From Apostichopus japonicus (Eukaryota; Echinodermata; Holothuroidea; Aspidochirotida; Stichopodidae): a DNA stretch of 64,000 nt. The notes under the pieces were generated by a model. The model ran no database searches and was not told the DNA's origin. It saw only the letters and a list, made by a program, of their open reading frames with translations. A program made the translations under genes and the position numbers. The first letter of the stretch is position 1. Each line of letters begins with the position of its first letter. The DNA is taken from the NCBI RefSeq assembly GCF_037975245.1, contig NC_092571.1:17417917-17481916 (forward strand). Direction: 5' to 3'. This document shows positions 54,301-64,000 of the stretch, piece after piece.

Positions 54301-56728
54301 TTTCTATGCGGTTTTTTGGCCATCTAGCTTCAACAATTAATTTGAGCACAGGAAGGCAATAGATATTGTCAGGGTCAAGTCTGGTACCACTTTTATGAAC
54401 TACTCTTCAAATCAATTTTTCTGCAAGGGGAGGGGCAACCTCTCACATTAGACCCCTGCACAAGTAGTGACAAGTTGACAACTTATCCTCATTTGTTCAG
54501 ATAAACAATGGCAACCCTAATTTGAGTATTTTCAGCCTGATTTCCGTCATCTGGGAATTGAAACTGACCTCCGTTTCCCGGATTGGAGGGTCAAACCATG
54601 GAGGTACTTACCGTGTTTAGGCAGAGCCTATATACGGCTCTGTGTTTAGGGGGTTTTCCCATATAGTCGGTCGCTGCATAGTAAAAAATTACGCGCCAAA
54701 CAGCTTACTTCATCGCTAGCCAATGGCTTGGCAGAATTTTAATGACATCATCATATGAGCCATAGAAACTGAGCAGTTGTTTGTAAGCAACCAGACAACC
54801 GCTTACCATGTTGGCTTGGTAACTGGAAAATCGCTTTACTGAGAACGAAAAATGGACTTGTAAATGAATTACAGGTAAGGTAAAATGCATAAATTATGTA
54901 ATTTGTGTGTTAGTACATAACGTTATCTAGTGCGAAAGTGAGTGACAAACTTTAAATCAACATTTTGTCACCGAAAGGCACTCATTTAGCAGCCCCTGCA
55001 CGAGTATGTGGTTCAGAGTACAGTTACAAATACACGTAGTGACGTAGGATAACTTACACTAGCGCTGACTTAACCTTACTAATCCTGTACTATATTACGG
55101 CTATATATTAATAGTTAGCTCTAACGTTAGACAGAGTAGGTTTGCGAAAATATAACCACTGTATGTATCATGCCCAGTACTAACGATAGCTTAAGTATCA
55201 CTACACTTAGTTTATTTACAATAACACTACAATTATGTAGGCCTAACAAATGTTATAGTAATAGGTTGAGTGTACAAGTAACACGTGTACTGTAGCGTAT
55301 ACGGCCTACCTATACATAATCCAGTAACAACATAGTCTCACTTAGCCAAGCAAACAGTAAGGAAAGCAACAAACTCCACCTGAAACGAGAATTATACTTG
55401 TGAAGGTTAGGAGTCACACTGCCCAAATGAAGGAAAATTTCCCCATACTTCAGGCATGCACTGTTCAAGTTTACAGCTTTCATTCACTGAACGGGTGGAA
55501 TAATCCATGGAAGTATTTCAAAGTACAAAATTATTGTTTCCATGTTTCACTGTGGCAATTTTGGCGAGTTCCTTTCATGCTATGAAGATTATAGTTGCGA
55601 TGGAAAAGGTGGTTACAATTTTGGCTTTCGAACACTGCAACTACAAAGTTTATCACAGTGCAACTACATTTACATGTATAACACAGTAAGCAAATTTAAG
55701 CCAGTTTAGGGGACACACTAACTTAACATTCACAACCATAACAATCAGCAAGTGTTGCAACAACTTAAGTATTAGCCAGGACTTATCATCTAGGCTACTC
55801 CTGGTACCAGATCCTACTTATCTAGGCCCAAGTAATATCACTTGCTATGGTCCATTGGCATTGACCCTGACACTGTCAAATAATTTGTTAGCAAGGATGA
55901 AAATAAGCAGGGGGCAAATTGCACCCATAATTTGACAAATGTCATGTTACATTTCCAGACACTTGAGAGTGGGGAAAGCAAAATGTGAGCAAATGTATGT
56001 GTGGGGGGAGGCACAGAATGAGGGTAATGCAAAATGGTATATACTGTAAGTAACAGCCCAAACTCAGATAGGAAGCCATGTTGGTATAGGGTCCAGGGCT
56101 CCCCACAAGATTTGCAGTTGTGGCTTCATGAACGGTTCTGTGCAGCAGGTTGTCCCAAAATGTCTTGTTGGTTGATATGCCAAACTATATTCCAGGTAAA
56201 GTTGCCAATGTTTTTGGCTGAATCTGGCAAATCAAGTATCTGCATGGCCATAGACATTTCAAATCCAGTCAATCCTTATTAATATATATTATTAATATAT
56301 AATGAATGCTAACCTTTCAGTTGGTCCACTATTATGTACTTGCATTATGCTGGGTGACCATAGAACTGCCCCACACTGAAGGTTTAAAGGCCATTGCCAA
56401 TATTTTTCCAAAATTGGTATCTCAAATTTAATATAAATGCTATCACAATATTTCCTGGATGCTATGAAAAAGCCAAATAGACAGTGAGGAGGGTTAAAGC
56501 ACATTAGACAAGTTTATGACATTAGTAGGACAGTAAGACATAAATGTGGCAATTAAATTAGCATAATGTGACCATGATTGACCATGCACTTTTTATCTTT
56601 CTACATATTTTGAGTGCGTACCTTATTGCAGTTAATGAATCCTTTATTAGTCAATGAGCCCATTTTAAATTATTGTGTATAGATAAACTACTGTAGTATC
56701 GTTTGTGTCTAAATTTCTCTGACCCACA
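51391..56728. other. Long stretch without recognised gene
   Basis: Both strands were read for splice-bounded frames with cysteine-rich, transmembrane or enzyme signatures. None convincing. A segment at 51,402-51,470 is flanked by CTATTTCCAG and GTAACA but its only open frame is not recognisable. Confidence 0.4.
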
Positions 56729-56736
56729 GTTATCTG

Positions 56737-58134
56737 CAGGCTTGGGGCGATTACATCTGAATGTAATCGATTACGATTACGATTACTTGAGAATATATGA
56801 TTATGATTACATACGATTACAGCCTAAAGTTGAAGTAATCGATTACGATTACGATTACATTGTAATGTAATCGTGATTACAATCACGATTACATTGTGGT
56901 TACTTGCACAATCCTCTGCCTATCTGTTTAATATAACTCTCTGCCGGAAAATAGGGCAATGAAATAGGGCAAAGGAAGGGCATTTACAGTATACAGACAA
57001 AATTGTGGAAGTATATCTACAATTCCTACCAGGCATTACACATTTATGCCTTAACACGTTTAAGATGTGTAACCCATAAGTCCAGTAAAAAATACAATTT
57101 AAACAGACAAAGAGTAAACAGACAAATACTAAAGTAAAACAAATGAAGATTTTCATGCAACACTATACTTTGTAAACTAATAATTTCTGCATAGCAGCAA
57201 AACTAAAAACTCTTTTACATTATAACACCAAAATAAAACTAAACAGCTTTGTACATGGGACATGGAAGGCCAAAGTAAAAGTAAATTATTTTTATCAAAA
57301 GGGGTCAACTCTGGTAAAGCAAATTCTGATCCACCAAGAGGATGGGTTATTGGACAATGGAATGTAGGCAAATTTCTGAATAACTTTTTTCCCCACAACA
57401 TGAGATGAGTACAATTAACGTTTTACTAATGGACATTGAAATGTCCCGTCCGTGATGTTTTCACAAGAATTTTTATGCTAGCTGCCAATGTGTTTTGCAG
57501 TATTTCTGTATTCAAATGAGAACAATAGACTGACATAAATAGCAATGTGCTTTCAATAGCTGCTACACCTGAGCCTTGTGGCCCACTGAACATGGCAAAT
57601 GGAATTATTTATCAAATTTACTTACTGAAATGAATTTAAAGGGTGTATTTTGTGAGCCTGACTGTTATTGTTTGTTAAGTATTTAATATAATAATGAAAT
57701 AATTTTCTATAATCAGCACACCATGTCAACTAATGTCAACCAGTTGTGTATGCAAAAGGATTGTGAAGGCTGAGAGGCAGCATTGAACAGAATAATTCAG
57801 GTGATAAAAAATCCTTGAATATGGCGATCAAATCCCCAGTACTTCTTAGTATAAGTTTATTGTGCTAGAGAATTCTAGAAGCAGGAACACTTCTTTGGTC
57901 ACACTAAAAGCCAATAGTAAGAATTAGTTTTAATCATTTCTACTAATTTTGCCCTTCTCATTCAAATTTCACTGTAATCATAAATGTAATACGATTACGA
58001 TTACTTTGCCCTCGTAATCGATTACGATTACGATTACTTGGTAATTTTCACAAATGTAATCGATTACGATTACTTCAAAAAATGTAATCGATTGTAATCG
58101 ATTACGATTACTGATTACGATTACCCCAAGCCTG
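56737..58134. mobile_element. hAT-type foldback element with GATTACGATTAC subterminal repeats
   Basis: Ends CAGGCTTGGGG and CCCCAAGCCTG are exact inverted copies. Exact 8-bp target duplication GTTATCTG at 56,729-56,736 and 58,135-58,142. About 150 bases at each end are arrays of TAATCGATTACGATTAC in opposite overall orientation. The central kilobase is AT-rich with no transposase motifs; two minus-strand frames at 56,920-57,156 and 57,177-57,401 are hydrophobic but unrecognised. Eight-base duplication with CAG ends identifies the hAT superfamily; the element is non-autonomous. Confidence 0.93.
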
Positions 58135-60423
58135 GTTATCTGTAAAGGTCGCCAGTATTGGTCCCAAATTTTAAGCATGCTAAAAATTGCTAGAAATTTT
58201 CAAAAGTATTTTCGTCAAGGCTCGTATCCTTGATATAATTTCCAGACACAGAGGAGGGCTCAATTTAATGGACACTTAAATGTCTAATTTAAGGAAAAAG
58301 ATGTGTGTTAAAATCTAGCTGAGTCACTGTGACCATATTTTAACTTTCTAGCTTGTATTGGAAGCAATATTGATGACCTCTTATTAGTCAAAGTGAGCAA
58401 ACTTTGTAAATATTGAATCACAAATCTTCCCTAGGCGATCCAAATTCAAGCAACTATTCTTGTTTTTGACAAAAATCAAGTGAAAACTTATACACAAAAT
58501 TGTGAATACTGGTACTGTACATTACATGTGTACACTCTTATTTTTCTCAAGTCTGTTTAATTAACAGATTACATGAACAGTAATGTAGTTAGGTATGGTA
58601 TACTATATGTGATAGCCTATAATGCTATGTAGCACAAATGTTTCAAATTGTATAAATGTAATAAATTTATGAGTGATATCAGTTTACAACACTTTTATGG
58701 GTTGTCAAATATTTGGTCATGAATTATGACTGGTTTGGTAGTTTAGAACTTAAAGGGTGGTCGCTAGCCTATTTCAAAGTTGTCCAACAAGAAAACTAGA
58801 GAGGATCATATATCAGTGGTTATTCTGTAGATGATTATTACTGTGCTGTAGGTTAGTGTTGACAGGTACTGCGTAGATTAGGGTCATTCAATCCACCACC
58901 CAAGCTTGTAAAAGTTGATAAATGACCACTGCCAAGCTGCTAAAGGTAAAAGCTGTGGTCAGCATTAGGTTGTCACTTTTGTATCATTCTGAACAAGCCT
59001 TGTAGTACTCACTCATTCTTAAATACAGTAACTGAGTACCTCTCCATCGACATATTAATTGTAAGTGACAGTGTACACATGAACAACCAATTAATAGGCT
59101 TGGAATCGATGAGATGTTAGCAATTTAATCAAATTTAAAATCATTTTCTCTTTTAAATATTTATTTATTTTATTTATTTATTTTTGGGGGTTTATAATAA
59201 TGTGAAGAACTTTGGTTTCCTCACAGTTAGAATAACAAACCATTGAAACTTTATGCTAAGTTGATTGTTCCTGCTTCCATATTAGTCAACTAAAACTGTA
59301 CAGTAGCTGATAATATATTCAGACAACTTATCCATCCTTTAGTGAACAGGCCAACTGTTATGAATACAGTGTCACCAGATGGTGAAAAATGCGATCTATG
59401 TATGATAATGCTACTTTGAGTGAGATTTTCTCTGGAAGTAAGGTATCCTTATTAATCACAGTGTACTTACATTTTGAACGGAGATTTGAGCACAAAATCT
59501 CTTATGAATCAAAAATTTACTTTAATGCTGATTGTCACAACTGTTACCTCAAACAATAAATTGCATCATAGATTAATTAATACCTGTGGGCTGCTTTAAA
59601 CATAACATGGCTTTATCGTGCAAGTCTTTCGCAGGAAATGAATTTTATCAGCTCTACCTAGTGTTATTAATTAATTACTCCAGTGAGAGTTCCTTTAATT
59701 TGTCATCCAGTTATTGGGCTAATGATGCATTGATTGAAGCTTTAAAGGGATATTCTAGTGGCAGGTAACATGACACTTATTTCAAAAGAGAATCATGTTC
59801 CACACTGTTTATTGAAACCTTATCTCAAAGAATAAAAACTTGTTGCTTATACTCAAGATACGGATGATTTTGAATAAATGCTATTTTTGGATCATACTGT
59901 ACATTGAAGTTTTCTTCAAAAGCTTTTCTTTTTTATTATTATCACCATCTTGTTTTTTGTCCTTGAAACCTGATACATTCGGAATGTACTCTTAGCTGGG
60001 AATGTTCTCTGTATGTGAAATTTCATCAAAATTCAATTAGACTTTTGATGCAGAAATATGCATTTCCTCTTTGAATAAATTAGATATTATAAAAAAAAAA
60101 AAAAAAAAAGCTGAATTGTTGTAATGACATCATTCACTCTGCTGTTAACAGTTGCATTCACACAATATCACAAAATTTGACAAAATTCATATCCTCGCAT
60201 GGATACAAAATGTTATGAGGATGTGGTATTTGACCAAAAGATGCAGTAAACTTCAAACGTTTCTTTATTAATAAATCTGCTTCAGCCATTGGAAATTATC
60301 ACTTTGAAGGACAAGAAAAGACACTAAATCACAGTGTTGATAATTGTTACCTCAAAGAAAAGACCATCAAATGAATCTTTTTAGATATTTACCATGAAGG
60401 ACCTTGTATCATTACAAATGCAA

Positions 60424-60441
60424 CTACTGTAGCTACAGTAG
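60424..60441. repeat. Perfect 18-bp palindrome
   Basis: CTACTGTAGCTACAGTAG has dyad symmetry. Could be a protein-binding site or chance. Confidence 0.7.
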
Positions 60442-62483
60442 CTGTTGACCACAAATGTATAGCAGCCTATGACAAGTTCTTTCACAATGTTACCAAAACT
60501 AACTTTAGCATTACAGGAAAGTGACTCACTGAATAAGGTTGCACTGCAAGTAAACCCCCTTCCCTTCCCCAACCCCTATAATTTTTGTTTTACGACATGC
60601 AGTTTACCAAACAAGAAATTAATTATTCCAGTCGGTTCTCAATATTTGGTCACTTAGACACAATAATTCATATACAGTATTTCAAGTATTAAAGACAGTT
60701 TGAAGACAGTTTCACTGCATGCAATCCAATTTTCTAATTTAAAAAAAAAAATTCACATCATTATTGTTATAAATTAAAAATTATATCAAACATAAGATTA
60801 CACTAGATGCTGCAAAATTATACTGCAGAAGTCCATTGCCTTTCCAAAGTTAATTTAGGTAATGTTTTGTAGTCATGGTCCTACATACAACTTATTTATT
60901 TGTTTCTTTTTGTTTTTTGTGACCACACAGAATGTTTTGCCTGCATGCTCTCCCATGGGAATTTCCCCATGGATGCAAAACATTCATGACCTGTTTATCC
61001 AGAGGCAAAGACCTTGCCTACTGGCAGTCACCAGGGAGCAATTAATTTTATTGTTTATTATAGTGATGAGTCATGTACAGTATGAAACGAACCAGTAGAA
61101 ATCGTGACTGTACAGCAGGGGTGAAATGCAACTACTGATATGGGCATAGCTCTGTTTTTTAGGGTACCCTGTGGCTTCTAAAAGTTGACAAGAGTTTAAT
61201 TTTCCCATCAGTTTTATACCTTTAGCCTTCTAACATTTAATACTCTGCAAGATTCTCTACCAGGTCAAGGAACTTGAAAAAAAAAATGGCAACCTTATTT
61301 TTTGCAACTTGGACATGTGTGGATGTCTCATATTTGGTCCTAGTTCAAATAAATTTGTAAGGTCAAATAAAGTACTTAAAAAAACCTCTCAAAAGGATAA
61401 TTTACTGACAGAACCAGTCGAAAGTTGATACAGTGGGGTGGCGATGGGGGCTATGGAGGTGGCTGCAGAGGGTAGAGTGAAGTGTGAGGGGGAGTTTTCA
61501 GAAACTTTTGTATTTTGAGTAAATTTTTCTCAATAAGAATGCTTGAATGATGCTCCCATGTTGTTTAAATAAAAACTAATGCAAAAGAATGAAATACTTT
61601 CAGATTGATGGAAAGAACAAGGGATTTAATCCTGATCACTAGTCTTGTAATAAAACAATTGTTGGGATGGGGGGGGGGGGGGTGGGGGAGTGATGAGAAA
61701 TGACAATTTTTCTCTAGTTCTCCAATGGAACAGAATTGTTAACGTATTCAATGTGACAATGTTTCCAAAAGGAAACGGGGGAAAAAACTGGGAGGTTAAA
61801 ATATTATGGAAGAAATACAATAGGTCAAATTGGATAAAATCAAAATAAGTCAAGATGGTGATATAAAAAGTAACATAGAAACGGTTTTTTGTTTTGTACG
61901 GTATTAAATCACCTCTGCAATAATGTTTATTAGGCTAGCGTTGCATTACACAACAACTGAGGCATTTTATACAAATATTTCCCTGAGAAAAATTAAAAGT
62001 AGATTTGTGGTTCCTAACACAGCGGTGCATTCTGCTGCAGATTGCTATTGAGAAAAGCAAATTAAAAAAAGATTTTGCTTGGAGATAACGACGTAAAATG
62101 GAGAGAGCAAGAGCGTTGACTTATAAAATTGGCAAGAATCGAGAAAGTTGACAGGTCTGCTAAAGGTTATAGTAGATGTTTGGCACCTTGCTTTTCATGT
62201 ACTTGTATGTACAGTCTTACAATCAGACAGTGATTGGTTTGGAAATTTGGGATATGGTTCTTTTCTAGTACCACAATGTTTCAGTGAAATAATTTTCAAG
62301 AAAAGTCACCAAAGACATAGCATGAGGAATAAAACCGAAAAAGCTTTATAAACTGATTGTCTCTCCTCAGTCCTCTTACATCCAGACTCTAACCATATAT
62401 GATGATCATAAAGATGTTTCTTGAGAACTGTTTATCACAAACTGTGAAATATTCTAAACCGCTCAAAGCTAGCTTCCTCCTAC

Positions 62484-62517
62484 CATGGAGGTAAAAACAG
62501 ACTGTTTTACCTCCATG
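62484..62517. repeat. Perfect 13-bp hairpin
   Basis: CATGGAGGTAAAA and TTTTACCTCCATG separated by eight bases. Not long enough for a microRNA precursor. Confidence 0.75.
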
Positions 62518-63914
62518 CTCCTACCTAACCTGTTGCAAATGGGAGGAAAATGTGACCTTTTTTAAGGGTTCCCTCTTTCACTCTGTGTTTGTCACTCTCT
62601 TTTCATAAATCTGTTACTTCCATCTTTCATCAAAGAGCTTCTGTAATCTTATCAACTCTCCAGTTCCACACTATTCAGTTTGTTCATCCATGCACAGATT
62701 TCACTCCTCCTCGAATCTGTATCCACAGCAGCATCATCAGTCTTTTACACACATCTGTGACTCTTCTCATTTTTTTTTACCTCATCAACTCAACAAGACA
62801 GAACAGAGGCTTTCCTTTCTCATCAAAACAAACTGCTTTTGTGGTTTTTCACTTCCACACAGCAGCTTGACTCAGCAACAACTCCTCCAGCCGAGCTGGG
62901 GAGATTATTACCAACAAGGACTGTTGATCCAAGCATCTACATACAAACCTACTGTCTGTGTAGTAGATGATATTAACTGTGCCAAGTACAACTGACATTT
63001 ATCCAACAGGTACATTATTTGACCAGTCGGCGTCATATTGTAACAGCTTTCGTATCTGTCCGATGGAAGCCAGCAGCTGAAGAAGAAAAATTCTAAACAC
63101 AATTTTGTAGAAGAAAACAAACCAGAGCTCCCCAGTCTCCTGTTCGATTTTGCAATCGGGTGTCGCCTTTTGGAGAATAAATTCGCCAATAGAATCTAAA
63201 TTGCTGTAGATCAAAGTTGTTTACGTTCGGCGTTCATATTTCATCTCAATGACAGGGAAAGCTGGCTGAGTTGCAGCTCTGTGGCTGGGTTGAGTCAAGT
63301 GGAGTTACAGTGCTGTAATGTACTGTTCTAATCTTGTATATAGTTAGGGAAGAAATATAGTAGTGTCTGGTTGTTAGACATTTTCTCTGGATGTTTTCAT
63401 TTTTTCATGTTTGTGTTTGAAAGTACTGTGGATCGGAAGGAATGTGGTGGAAAATTTCTTTTCTTTCTTGATTTCATGGAAAGTGATTGTTACATTTAAG
63501 TGACATTTAGACATCTTTCTTTAAAAAGAAAATTCTTGCTTTCTCAAATAATGTGAACCTCATTCTCATGAATGGTGTTGGATTTAACTGAATGTTTTCG
63601 AGAAAGGACTTCTTTTTTATCTTGAATCTGCGACCAGAGGACTATTAAAGTGGCAGTCAGGTAAAATAACTAATATAAGGAATTAAAATTTAAAAAATAA
63701 GTATTTCAGTTCTTCCTGTGATAATGAAGGAATCTTTTTTAATTTTCTTATGAAAAGAGGATTACAGACAGATTTATGAAATTTATGAAAGATGTCTAAA
63801 ATGCTTGGTATTATATTATAGGTTTGACATGTTGTTCTACAAGTTATGTGGCAAAAGACATTGCATTCAACATTGTATATATACGGTATGTTCTGCATAT
63901 GTGAAATAATAGTT

Positions 63915-64000
63915 GTAATAATAATAGTAAATAATATTAGTGGATTTATATAGCGCTGAATCAGAAACATGAAGTAGCTGCACTCTGGGCGCTTCACAGA
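63915..64000 (-). mobile_element. SINE 3' end, minus strand, cut by the window edge
   Basis: On the minus strand GCGCTATATAAATCCACTAA and an (ATT)-rich tail match the 3' part of the SINE units at 48.6-51.4 kb (GCGCTTTATAAATCCTCAAT). The head lies beyond the window. Confidence 0.65.

Larger units (their letters stand above)
58143..63914. other. Long AT-rich stretch without recognised gene
   Basis: Only short frames lacking domain or signal features. Poly-A of 19 at 60,091, several 10-13 base G or A runs, and a palindrome and hairpin listed separately. No RNA gene recognised. Confidence 0.4.

Noticed and set aside
36912-62517. Hairpins at 36,912, 60,424 and 62,484 considered as microRNA genes
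   Set aside because: Stems of 9-13 bp are too short for precursors.

Overview
The window looks like nuclear DNA of a multicellular animal. Coding information lies in short exons of 24 to 136 bases with GT/AG borders. Introns are long, no operons are visible, and repeats fill much of the sequence (tRNA-derived SINEs, hAT-like and TTAA-type MITEs, satellites, TA and GAT microsatellites). A DIRS retrotransposon and AGGTCA-rich dispersed repeats fit a marine invertebrate deuterostome such as an echinoderm. That assignment is an inference; no species marker was recognised.

The main genes are two tandem plus-strand paralogues of the TNF receptor superfamily, read here from splice signals and phase continuity. 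Gene A spans about 9.1-18.1 kb and gene B about 28.0-38.4 kb. Both have the same plan: a tiny first coding exon with the ATG, a signal-peptide exon, three exons forming a cysteine-rich TNFR repeat, a stalk exon and a transmembrane exon. Intron phases are identical (0,0,2,0,1,1) up to the transmembrane exon. Beyond the membrane both frames stop quickly. Gene A has a continuing spliced frame interrupted by two TAG codons. Gene B stops at its last exon border whether or not the intron is removed.

Layout: 0-9 kb is repeat-rich upstream DNA with a nested transposon complex at 3.4-6.2 kb, a telomere-like tract and AGGTCA repeats. Gene A follows, with a MITE, a SINE and an hAT-like MITE in its introns. 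19-28 kb is intergenic with several MITEs and a foldback element. Gene B follows; its introns hold a nested MITE pair, a 30-bp minisatellite, an hAT-like MITE and a satellite of about 153 bp. From 39,189 to 45,978 lies a structurally complete but mutated DIRS1-type retrotransposon (gag, RT/RNase H, tyrosine recombinase, inverted termini, internal complementary region), starting 88 bases past the last candidate exon of gene B. 48.6-51.4 kb is a tRNA-SINE amplified as a satellite of about 435 bp. 51-64 kb has no recognised gene but holds a 1.4-kb hAT-type foldback element with an exact 8-bp target duplication, and a SINE cut by the right edge.

The two TNFR genes presumably encode small type I membrane receptors for a TNF-like ligand, with little or no signalling tail. 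The rest of the window is mainly transposon history.
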